Shown piece by piece: positions 1 to 5,619 of a stretch of 7,955 nucleotides of DNA. The DNA lies in the NCBI GenBank assembly GCA_017405545.1, contig JAFRAF010000035.1, positions 1-7,955 of the forward strand. Reading direction: 5' to 3'. Source of the stretch: Oscillospiraceae bacterium (GTDB lineage: Bacteria > Bacillota > Clostridia > Oscillospirales > Oscillospiraceae). The translations under genes were made by a program, and so were the position numbers. The notes under the pieces were generated by a model, which had not been told where the DNA came from, did not search any database, and worked only from the letters and a program-made list of their open reading frames with translations. How positions within the stretch are numbered: position 1 is the stretch's first letter; the number at the start of each line of letters is the position of its first letter.

Positions 1-490
1 ACGCTTATATCGCTGACTTCGGTGCTGGAGAGGTACAGCCGTTCCAGATCCGTCATTCTGGCGAGAGCGCTTATATCGCTGACTGCGGTATCGTTGAGGT
101 ACAGATATTGCAGATTAGTCATTCCTGCGAGGGCGCTTATATCACCAACTGCGGTGTCGTTGAGTTGCAGCCATTCCAGACTGGTCAGTCCGGTAAGCAT
201 GCTGATATCGCCGACTTTGGTGTAGCGGAGGTTCAGTTCCTGAAGATTGATTAGACCGGCAAGAACGCTTATATCGCTGACTGCAGTGTCGCTGAGGTCC
301 AGATACTGCAGATTAGTCAGTCCGGAAAGAGCGCTTATATCGCTGACTGCGGTACCGCCGAGGTTAAGCCCTTCCAGATTATACAGACCGGCGAGGACGC
401 TTGTATCGCTGACTGCAGTGTCTCTGAGGAGCAACTTCCGCAGATTAGTCATTCCGGCGAGAGCGCTTATATCGCTGACTGCGGTGCGGT
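1..490 (-). repeat. Tandem 66-bp repeat array encoding 22-residue LRRs
   Basis: The element ttatatcgctgactgcggt (plus-strand reading) recurs at an exact 66-base period. Copies start near 5, 71, 137, 203, 269, 335, 401 and 467, giving eight copies in view. The copies near 137 and 203 are the most diverged. The best conserved DNA in each unit encodes TAVSDISALAG, the convex-side and loop part of the LRR. The half encoding LxxLxLxx varies more. Such DNA similarity suggests fairly recent unit duplication, and copy number may vary between strains. Confidence 0.95.
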
Positions 491-749
491 TGAGGTCCAA
501 CTCGGTCAGCTCCGCAAGCTCGCCGTAGGTGATCGCCCCGTCAGGCTTGCCGAGTTCCTTGCGCACGGCCGCCTCCAGCTCGGCATCGCCCCATACAACC
601 TCCTCGTCGATCATATCTGCGTCGATCTGCTCGGAGGCGTCGGCCTCGGAAGCGTCGGCAGACTGATCGGACACGGCGCTTTCTTCGCCGCAGCCGCACA
701 GTGACAGCAGCATAAGTGCCGCCAGCAGAAGAGCAACAAGCTTTTTCAT
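1..749 (-). CDS. Leucine-rich-repeat lipoprotein (internalin-like), 3' end beyond window
   Basis: Predicted surface lipoprotein, probably for protein binding or adhesion. The N-terminus has a basic start (MKK), a hydrophobic core and a lipobox LCGC, with the lipidated Cys at residue 20. An acidic Ser/Asp/Glu-rich linker follows (about residues 21-50). Next is a short cap (WGDAELEAAVRKELGKP) of the kind that precedes LRRs in internalin-like proteins. From about residue 75 there are eight 22-residue LRRs with the consensus LTNLxxLxLxxTAVSDISALAG; the last is cut by the window edge. The start is ATG at 749, preceded by AGAAGGA about 9 bases upstream. The LRR fold and signal peptide are read directly from the translation; the ligand is unknown. 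It is separated from the upstream usp gene by a strong terminator, so it is probably its own unit. A long hairpin lies in its presumed leader. Confidence 0.93.
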   Translation of the reverse strand, partial: MKKLVALLLAALMLLSLCGCGEESAVSDQSADASEADASEQIDADMIDEEVVWGDAELEAAVRKELGKPDGAITYGELAELTELDLNRTAVSDISALAGMTNLRKLLLRDTAVSDTSVLAGLYNLEGLNLGGTAVSDISALSGLTNLQYLDLSDTAVSDISVLAGLINLQELNLRYTKVGDISMLTGLTSLEWLQLNDTAVGDISALAGMTNLQYLYLNDTAVSDISALARMTDLERLYLSSTEVSDIS

Positions 750-788
750 ATATGTTTTCCTTCTGTGTTTTGTGTGTTTTAATTGTCC

Positions 789-828
789 GGCAGGGCGCGT
801 TTCGGGGAAACCCGCCGCGCTTTCTGCC
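789..828 (-). promoter_or_regulatory. Structured 5' leader hairpin of the LRR lipoprotein gene
   Basis: Three nested stems can be drawn: GGCAG/CTGCC (789-793 with 824-828), GCGC/GCGC (795-798 with 817-820) and GTTTC/GAAAC (799-803 with 807-811, loop of 3). A 5-base bulge lies at 812-816. The structure ends about 40 bases before the ATG at 749 and is not followed by a T-run, so it does not look like a terminator. A role in mRNA stability or leader control is only inference. Confidence 0.35.
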
Positions 829-840
829 CTGTCCTATGGT

Positions 841-871
841 ATCATATCGGCGGCCGCCGCGCAAGCTTGAA
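841..871 (-). promoter_or_regulatory. Possible promoter of the LRR lipoprotein gene
   Basis: A TATGAT -10-like hexamer (841-846, minus strand) has a weak TTCAAG (866-871) 19 bases upstream. The spacing is long and the -35 is poor. It is the best candidate between the usp terminator and the LRR gene, but it is weak. Confidence 0.25.
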
Positions 872-931
872 AAGGCCGTCTGCGGCAGCCGGGCCGAGCC
901 CCGCCCGCCCCTCGGCGGAGACGAAATCAGG

Positions 932-969
932 CAAAACAAAAGCAGCCGCGCTGTCAGGGCGCGGCTGCT
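932..969 (-). terminator. Rho-independent terminator of usp
   Basis: A perfect 11-bp stem, agcagccgcgc (941-951) with gcgcggctgct (959-969), has a 7-base loop. On the minus strand it is followed directly by TTTGTTTTG (940-932). It starts about 35 bases after the usp stop codon and so closes that transcript before the LRR gene. Confidence 0.92.
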
Positions 970-1002
970 CGCTGCACGGTTCGGGCAGGAGTGCTGTCGA
1001 TG

Positions 1003-1416
1003 TCAATTCGGGATGTCCTTCTCTCTTATCACCGTCACGGTGACGAAGTCCGCGTTTCGCACGATGTAGGTGGCCACGGAGCCCAGCATGCGCAGGGGGC
1101 CGCGGGACGAGCGGGTCATGATAATCTGGTCAAACTTCTTCTCTCTGGCGAATTTTACGATCTTCTCGCCGGGGTCTCCGAACAGGATCTTGGTCTCCAC
1201 CTTATAGTCCTTCAGCTCTTCCATAATGGGGGCCATGTCCCGCTCCAGTTTTGACTCGTCGTACTCGTATTCCCTGTTTGTGTTATAGTAAGTATAGTCC
1301 TGGTATACCTCAAGCACCGTTATCTCGCAATCTTCCGGTCTGAAAATCTTTTTTACATAATTCACGGTCCGCAGGCTGCGCTTGCTTCCGTCGATAGGCA
1401 AAAGTATTTTCCGCAT
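1003..1416 (-). CDS. Universal stress protein (UspA family)
   Basis: A 137-residue cytoplasmic single-domain Usp, close to the usual family length of 140-150. The N-terminal beta strand and Asp are clear (KILLPIDGS, Asp9), as is the family's GDPGEKIVKFA segment (residues 80-90). The C-terminal part reads TRSSRGPLRMLGSVATYIV (residues 101-119). ATP-binding Usps carry G-2x-G-9x-G(S/T). Here the first Gly is Ser, and only five residues, not nine, separate RG from GS, so ATP binding is doubtful. The start is ATG at 1416 because GGGAGG lies 7-8 bases upstream; an in-frame ATG at 1437 would sit upstream of that ribosome binding site. The gene is monocistronic, with its own promoter and terminator. 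The family is linked to stress survival; the specific role here is unknown. Confidence 0.93.
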   Translation of the reverse strand: MRKILLPIDGSKRSLRTVNYVKKIFRPEDCEITVLEVYQDYTYYNTNREYEYDESKLERDMAPIMEELKDYKVETKILFGDPGEKIVKFAREKKFDQIIMTRSSRGPLRMLGSVATYIVRNADFVTVTVIREKDIPN

Positions 1417-1447
1417 ACGAATACCTCCCAAAGCCAAAATGCTTCCG

Positions 1448-1487
1448 ATTATAAGATAAATCTAACATGAATTGCAAATGCTGTCAA
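1448..1487 (-). promoter_or_regulatory. Promoter of usp, two overlapping candidates
   Basis: Candidate A is TTGACA (1482-1487), a 17-base spacer and TAGATT (1459-1464). Candidate B is TTGCAA (1472-1477), an 18-base spacer and a perfect TATAAT (1448-1453). Both read on the minus strand towards the usp start at 1416. Either fits a housekeeping sigma factor, and they may be alternative start points. Confidence 0.7.
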
Positions 1488-1553
1488 TAAGCCCCCTGCC
1501 TTTTTCGATGGTTCCGCAGCATTGTCCCGCGTCCCTTTTACAGGGAATGCTTT

Positions 1554-1572
1554 GCTTTGATACAATCAAAGC
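1554..1572. repeat. Small inverted repeat beside the larger hairpin
   Basis: GCTTTGA (1554-1560) pairs with TCAAAGC (1566-1572) across a 5-base loop, tacaa. It lies 2 bases from the 12-bp stem at 1575-1609, so transcripts from the SLH gene could form two hairpins in series. It could assist termination or protect the 3' end; it could also be an operator-like palindrome. Confidence 0.4.
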
Positions 1573-1574
1573 CG

Positions 1575-1609
1575 ACAAGGGGCCGCGGAGAAGGTTTGCG
1601 GCCCCTTGT
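1575..1609 (-). terminator. Hairpin downstream of the SLH gene, likely terminator
   Basis: A perfect 12-bp stem, acaaggggccgc (1575-1586) with gcggccccttgt (1598-1609), has an 11-base loop. It lies about 45 bases past the stop codon of the SLH gene. On the minus strand it is followed by CGGCTTTGATTG, a weak T-tract. On the plus strand it is followed at a short distance by a T-run (about 1615-1619), but no plus-strand gene ends here. Confidence 0.6.
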
Positions 1610-1655
1610 TATGCTTTTTCCTTGTTTTGTCCCTGTTTTCGGCTTGGCCCTGAGC

Positions 1656-3182
1656 TTACACTCCCGTGCCCTCGCCGACGATGACCTTGAGCTGGGTCTC
1701 GTCATTGTTCATATTGCCCAGCATGGCCTTCATGTGGGTCACCATGCCGTCCATGTCGGAGGCTATGATGGGGCCGTCCCCGCCCTCGAACACGTCGTAC
1801 AGGCGCACGGTGCCGGTGCCGGATACGGTGGCGTCGGCGCCGTTTTCAAACCACATGCCGGCGTGGGTCTCTGTGACGGTGACGGGTTCGCCGTTTTCGT
1901 CCTCGGTCTCCACTTCCTCTGTGAAGGTGATGCAGCCCACGGAGAGCAGGCCGTCGACCACGATTGTTCCCCTGTTGAAGACCGCGCCGCCGAAGCGGGT
2001 GACCATGTTGGCGCCCTCGGCGATGGTGATGGTGCCGTAGTTGTAGGCCTGGGCGTTCTGGGTGGTGCGGTAGCTGCCGCCGGACTCCACGGTCACGGTG
2101 CCGTTGTTGACGTCGGGCATGGTCTGGCACTGGCCGCCGTCCCTGACGATGATCTCGCCGTTGTTGACGGCAAAGCTGCCGTTTACCCAGCCGTCCTTTT
2201 CCACGATAAGCCTGCCGTTATTTATGAATTTGGCGTTGGGCAGGGGCGGGGTCTCCCAGTCGCCCTCGTAGGTGTACCAGTAGTTGCCCGTCTGTCCGCC
2301 CTCGGCTATGGTCAGGGTCACGCCCTTTTCTATGGTGACGACTGTGTCGTAATAATTGTTTATCCTGCCGTCCTCATAGTTCACGCCGCAGTCTTTATCG
2401 ATGGCAAAGCTCTTTTTGATGTTTATCTCCGCCACTTTCTCGGTCTGGTTCAGGGCCTGTATGAGGGCGTCCTGATTGCCGACGGCTATCACAAGGCCGT
2501 CCTCGCCCTCGACTATCCTTATGCCGCTTTCGGGGAGGAGATAGCCCTGCTCGACGGCCGTCTCGGCATTGACGGCACCGTCATCCACCAGCTTCTCGAT
2601 AAGGGCCTTGTCGCTGTCCTTCAGATTGGCCGACATGGCGTCTGCGGAGACGACGACCATGCCGCCGCGGGTGATCTCATTGCTGTCGGCGCCGTATTCG
2701 CCGCCGGTCATACCCAGCTCGTCGGTCAGCTCCCAGGCGGCGTCCCACTTGAAGTCGCCGTCGCTGCTGTAGCCCAGCGCCCGGAGCACAAAGGTCAGGT
2801 ACTGGGTCGCGCTGACCAGATTATTGCTGCTGAAAGTGGTGGCCCCGGTGCCGTTGGTCAGGGCGTTTTCATAGGCGTAGCCCACATAGGGGGCCGCCCA
2901 GTCGGGGACGTCGGTGAAGGGGGTAGTCCAGCTGCCCGCCTGCGCCTCCGCCTCCTTGCCCAGAAGCCGCACCAGCATGGTGACAGCCTCGGCGCGGGTG
3001 GGGGTCCTGTCCAGATCAAAGTTGGGCGTGCCGTCCTCGCCTGTGCCCACGCCCTTGAAGAGGCCCAGCTCGTACAGAGACTGAGCGGCGGACTCCGCGT
3101 CCGCATCCGCGGCCAGCGCAACGGCCGAGAGCGTGAAGAGCATGCACAGTGTAAGAAGCACGCATATCATGCGTTTTTTCAT
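1656..3182 (-). CDS. Secreted SLH-domain protein with beta-helix-like C-terminal repeats
   Basis: A 508-residue exported protein predicted to be anchored in the cell wall. The signal peptide is MKK followed by a hydrophobic core, ending near VALA/A at residue 24. Three S-layer-homology repeats follow at about 30-75 (LYELGLFKGVG...TRAEAVTMLVRLLG), 88-137 (FTDVPDWAAPYVGYAYENAL...) and 146-185 (more degenerate). SLH domains usually bind pyruvylated secondary cell-wall polymers. From about 285 to 460 there are short repeats of the form NNGxIxVxxGG (near 321, 340, 359, 381 and 403, spaced 19-22), typical of a right-handed beta-helix or passenger-like fold. No catalytic motif is recognised. The start is ATG at 3182, with GGAGG 9 bases upstream. 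It lies about 100 bases after the kinase gene on the same strand, with a hairpin and a -10 box in between. The target or ligand is unknown. Confidence 0.93.
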   Translation of the reverse strand: MKKRMICVLLTLCMLFTLSAVALAADADAESAAQSLYELGLFKGVGTGEDGTPNFDLDRTPTRAEAVTMLVRLLGKEAEAQAGSWTTPFTDVPDWAAPYVGYAYENALTNGTGATTFSSNNLVSATQYLTFVLRALGYSSDGDFKWDAAWELTDELGMTGGEYGADSNEITRGGMVVVSADAMSANLKDSDKALIEKLVDDGAVNAETAVEQGYLLPESGIRIVEGEDGLVIAVGNQDALIQALNQTEKVAEINIKKSFAIDKDCGVNYEDGRINNYYDTVVTIEKGVTLTIAEGGQTGNYWYTYEGDWETPPLPNAKFINNGRLIVEKDGWVNGSFAVNNGEIIVRDGGQCQTMPDVNNGTVTVESGGSYRTTQNAQAYNYGTITIAEGANMVTRFGGAVFNRGTIVVDGLLSVGCITFTEEVETEDENGEPVTVTETHAGMWFENGADATVSGTGTVRLYDVFEGGDGPIIASDMDGMVTHMKAMLGNMNNDETQLKVIVGEGTGV

Positions 3183-3214
3183 GGGATGTAACCTCCTGTG
3201 TTAAAATTGCTTTC

Positions 3215-3220
3215 ATTATA
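3215..3220 (-). promoter_or_regulatory. -10 box of a likely SLH gene promoter
   Basis: A perfect TATAAT lies 32 bases upstream of the ATG at 3182. No good -35 hexamer sits at 16-18 bases; that position overlaps the TTTTT run of the preceding hairpin. The promoter is therefore either weak or activator-dependent, or the gene is partly read from the kinase operon. Confidence 0.4.
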
Positions 3221-3235
3221 ATCCATAAGCAGCTG

Positions 3236-3257
3236 AAAAAGCTGGTCTGTCAGACCA
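3236..3257 (-). terminator. Short hairpin after the kinase gene, weak terminator
   Basis: TGGTCT (3252-3257) and AGACCA (3243-3248) form a 6-bp stem with a 3-base loop. On the minus strand GC and then TTTTT (3240-3236) follow. It lies just past the kinase stop codon. The short stem suggests incomplete termination, so read-through into the SLH gene is possible. Confidence 0.5.
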
Positions 3258-3278
3258 TATTTCCCGCATAATCCGGTT

Positions 3279-4652
3279 TTATTTCGCCTCTGCGGCGTCA
3301 AACACCCTGTCCGCGTTGGCGAGAATAAGGGCCAGCTCACCCAGAGTTATATCCCGGGGCTGGTTTGCCCCCTCGGTGATACCGCAGTCCTCTGCAAAGG
3401 CCACCGCCACACGGACGCCCGGATAATAGCCGTCATCGTCCTTCAGGCTCGACCAGTCCGCCACTATGGAGGGGTCGTGGACCTTTACCGCCGCGTAGAC
3501 CGCCACATCCCGATGCACGGTCTGGACGTCGTCCCAGCCCCATGGGAGGAAGAACTCGTCGCTCTCCCGGGGAATGTCCATGTTGATGCCGTACACGTAG
3601 TCCCGGTCAAGTCCGTACAGTTCGATCAGCGCCGCCCGCAGATCCCCCACGGAGGCAATGCCCTCAGTATCGTCGAACATATTCGTGCCGTATTTCTCCC
3701 TCATGTACTCAACGGCGTCCGCCACCCGCTCCTCATCGGACATGTACGCGGGTATCGTATCGGCGGTGAAGGGAGTATAGGTCATGTGCCGGTAGAGCTG
3801 AACTCCCCCGCAGCAGAGGGCTCCGATCAGCAGCAGGGCGCAGAGGATCAGCGCCGCACTACGCAGGCCGCGGGCCTTGGGGTCGGCGCGCAAAAGGGCC
3901 CTTTTCACCTGTGAGACGTCGGAAAAGCGGTCCTTGGGGGCAAAGCTTGTGCATTTCCCTATGATTTTCGCCAGAGGACTGTAGATGCGGATACGGCTGT
4001 CCTCCTTCGTGCTGCCGGTGAGCAGCCAGCGCAGAAGGATACCGAGAGAATAGATATCTGTTCGCGTGTCGGTCTGAGAAAAACCGTACTGCTCCGGAGG
4101 CGCGTAGTCCGGCGTGCCGAAAAACGTAGTATCCGTGTCGCCGCCGCTGCGGTAGACCCGGGCGATGTCGAAATCGATCAAGGCCGCGCTGCCGTCCGGG
4201 CGGATGATGACGTTCTGGGGCTTTATGTCCCGGTGGATGATCGCCCGCTCCCGGTGGTGCAGACAGGCGAGGATGTCGCACAGCTGCACGCAAATCCCGA
4301 CCGCCTCCTGCTGAGACAGCCTGTTCTCCGCGGCGTATCGGCTCAGCGGGACGCCGTCGATATACTCGCGGACCGTCACTGTCATATTGTCATTTTCATA
4401 GCTGGCGATCTGTTTCGGAAGGCCCGAATGCTCCAGTCCGTTCAATATGCCGCCGCCCGACACAACAGACCAAAGGGCCTTGTCGCAGCATTTGGCTATG
4501 AAGCTCTCGCCGCTGCGGTCCTGCACAAGGAGGGTGCATATGCCGTTTCTGTCAGAGAGGCACTCCATGGGCGTGTATTCCGCCAGAAAGCCCTCCGGGT
4601 ATATGGAATCGTCATAGCTGTTTAAGAGCTCCCGCAGCTCATCACTCTCCAT
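3279..4652 (-). CDS. Membrane-anchored Ser/Thr protein kinase with extracellular SLH-like region
   Basis: A 457-residue Hanks-type kinase. Visible motifs are Lys54 (FIAK), the catalytic loop HRDIKPQN (140-147, Asp142), DFD in place of DFG (160-162) and activation segment GTPDYAPPEQ (179-188). One TM helix follows at about 265-283. The extracellular part (about 285-457) has no PASTA repeats. Its last 50 or so residues (VAVAFAEDCGITEGA...ITLGELALILANA) resemble an SLH repeat. The Gly-rich loop is degenerate (CLSDRNGICTLLV) and no clear alpha-C Glu is seen before ILNGLEHSGLP. The start is ATG at 4652, because GGGAGG (4661-4666) lies 8 bases upstream; an in-frame GTG at 4661 lies inside that ribosome binding site. 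The gene overlaps the upstream regulator gene by 11 bases, implying translational coupling and a joint signalling role. Substrates are unknown. Confidence 0.92.
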   Translation of the reverse strand: MESDELRELLNSYDDSIYPEGFLAEYTPMECLSDRNGICTLLVQDRSGESFIAKCCDKALWSVVSGGGILNGLEHSGLPKQIASYENDNMTVTVREYIDGVPLSRYAAENRLSQQEAVGICVQLCDILACLHHRERAIIHRDIKPQNVIIRPDGSAALIDFDIARVYRSGGDTDTTFFGTPDYAPPEQYGFSQTDTRTDIYSLGILLRWLLTGSTKEDSRIRIYSPLAKIIGKCTSFAPKDRFSDVSQVKRALLRADPKARGLRSAALILCALLLIGALCCGGVQLYRHMTYTPFTADTIPAYMSDEERVADAVEYMREKYGTNMFDDTEGIASVGDLRAALIELYGLDRDYVYGINMDIPRESDEFFLPWGWDDVQTVHRDVAVYAAVKVHDPSIVADWSSLKDDDGYYPGVRVAVAFAEDCGITEGANQPRDITLGELALILANADRVFDAAEAK

Positions 4653-5097
4653 TTTTCCCACCTCCCAGCAGGGGCAGGCGGTTCTCCAGCAGGGCCTGCT
4701 GGAGGTCTGTTACCGATTTGTGCCGATGGAGGTAAAAGGCCACCACGGCGTCCCGCTTTACCCTGGGGTGGAGCTCCGCTTTGCGGGCGACCTTGAGCAG
4801 CTGCTGGGTCCCGTCCGTGTCCAGCTCAAGACCGAAGGCCAGCTTCAAAACCGTGTCCCGGGAGGGACTGCGCCCCCCTGCGAACAGGCGATGGCCATAG
4901 GAGCTCTCGATATCGCCGCGCTTTATGACGCGCTCGGGCTTTTCGCCTTTTGCCTCGCAGATCTCCGTGATATAATCCGAAAACGCCGGCAGTTCTGCAG
5001 CGCTGCCGTTTTCCGCAAGGAAGCAGTCCGCGGTTGCGGCTCTGAACAGCCGCGCCCACAGCTCCTGCGTACTTGCGCCTGTTGAATTCTCTTTCAT
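4642..5097 (-). CDS. Xre-like helix-turn-helix regulator paired with the kinase
   Basis: A 151-residue soluble protein. Residues about 38-105 fit an Xre/Cro-type HTH. The segment KPERVIKRGDIESSYGHRLF followed by AGGRSPSRDTVLKLAFGL matches the pattern of a first HTH helix, recognition helix, 'G-R-x-P-S' turn and 'T-x-L-K-L-A' helix. The C-terminal tail (about 114-144, KRDAVVAFYLHRHKSVTDLQ...) resembles the short helical tail of small Xre proteins in Clostridia. From memory, such proteins occur beside Ser/Thr kinases; this was not checked. The start is ATG at 5097 with AGGTGG about 8 bases upstream. It has its own extended -10 promoter and is the first gene of a two-gene unit. It could bind DNA and be phosphorylated by the kinase, or it could act as an adaptor. 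Direct DNA binding is inferred, not shown. Confidence 0.8.
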   Translation of the reverse strand: MKENSTGASTQELWARLFRAATADCFLAENGSAAELPAFSDYITEICEAKGEKPERVIKRGDIESSYGHRLFAGGRSPSRDTVLKLAFGLELDTDGTQQLLKVARKAELHPRVKRDAVVAFYLHRHKSVTDLQQALLENRLPLLGGGKNGE

Positions 5098-5130
5098 TCT
5101 TCCCCACCTGCTGTTTTTTTCTTTACACGG

Positions 5131-5159
5131 ATTATACCATAAAGTTTTCCCCGTGAAAA
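5131..5159 (-). promoter_or_regulatory. Extended -10 promoter of the regulator-kinase operon
   Basis: On the minus strand TGGTATAAT (5139-5131) forms an extended -10 (TGnTATAAT). TTTTCA (5159-5154) lies 17 bases upstream of it as a weak -35. It sits about 34 bases before the ATG at 5097. The extended -10 can compensate for the poor -35. Confidence 0.7.
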
Positions 5160-5209
5160 GCTTATGTGTGAGAGTCTACCAGTGGGAACACGGTCTTGCT
5201 GAATACACA

Positions 5210-5231
5210 GCGCGCCGCTGTTGCGGCGCGC
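5210..5231. terminator. GC-rich hairpin after azlD, possible terminator
   Basis: GCGCGCCGC (5210-5218) pairs with GCGGCGCGC (5223-5231) through a 4-base loop. It lies about 65 bases past the azlD stop and upstream of the regulator promoter. Neither flank has a real T-run, so intrinsic termination is uncertain. The position between two minus-strand units fits a transcript end. Confidence 0.45.
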
Positions 5232-5295
5232 CGGCACATTTTAGATAAACTGTTTTATTATACTATACGGTCAATTGCTTATAATCGATCCGTCG

Positions 5296-5619
5296 CTAAA
5301 AGCAGAACTGGATAAGCAGCATATAGCACACCGTGCCGCTGACTATGCTCAGCAGGGTGTTGCGCCTCCAAATATGCAGTACGGCCACCAGCACGATGGC
5401 GATTAGCTCCGGCAGGCCGTGGGGAGCGCTGATAACGGACACATCCTTCAGACAGTACACCACCAGCATGCCCATGATGGCATAGGGCAGATATGTACCC
5501 AGAAACTGGATGACGGGCGGGGTCTTTTTGCCGCCGAATATGAGGAAGGGCGCTACCCTCAGGGCCAGGGTTATAATGGCCATGACGGCGATCTGGCTTA
5601 TCACATAGGTGTGGCTCAT
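5296..5619 (-). CDS. azlD: AzlD family branched-chain amino acid export subunit
   Basis: A 107-residue very hydrophobic membrane protein of the usual AzlD size, with about four predicted TM helices (near 8-28, 38-58, 68-84 and 88-105). Family-like features are ALRVAPFLIF in helix 1 and the segment LGTYLPYAIMGMLVVYCL. AzlD is the small partner of AzlC in LIV-E type exporters, named from the Bacillus subtilis azl operon, where azlC gives azaleucine resistance. Its ATG (5617-5619) overlaps the azlC TGA (5616-5618) as ATGA, so translation is coupled. A GGGGG stretch lies about 9 bases upstream. The substrate here (Leu, Ile, Val or another amino acid) cannot be told from sequence. Confidence 0.93.
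   Translation of the reverse strand: MSHTYVISQIAVMAIITLALRVAPFLIFGGKKTPPVIQFLGTYLPYAIMGMLVVYCLKDVSVISAPHGLPELIAIVLVAVLHIWRRNTLLSIVSGTVCYMLLIQFCF

Noticed and set aside
1..500. Regular repeats that could be read as a CRISPR array
   Set aside because: The 66-base period is in frame and translates into 22-residue LRRs in one continuous gene. There are no unique spacers and no cas genes.
22..528. Plus-strand frames across the LRR repeats
   Set aside because: They are the reverse reading of the repeat array and give repeated Arg/Ser/Leu-rich nonsense with no start signals.
1557..3191. Very long plus-strand open frame (544 codons) opposite the SLH gene
   Set aside because: It is a mirror frame of a GC-rich gene. 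The minus-strand protein has a signal peptide, SLH repeats and a good ribosome binding site, while the plus frame has no ribosome binding site and gives a low-complexity Gly/Val/His/Ala-rich product.
3477..4625. Plus-strand frames opposite the kinase gene
   Set aside because: They are antisense shadows. The minus-strand kinase motifs are unambiguous.
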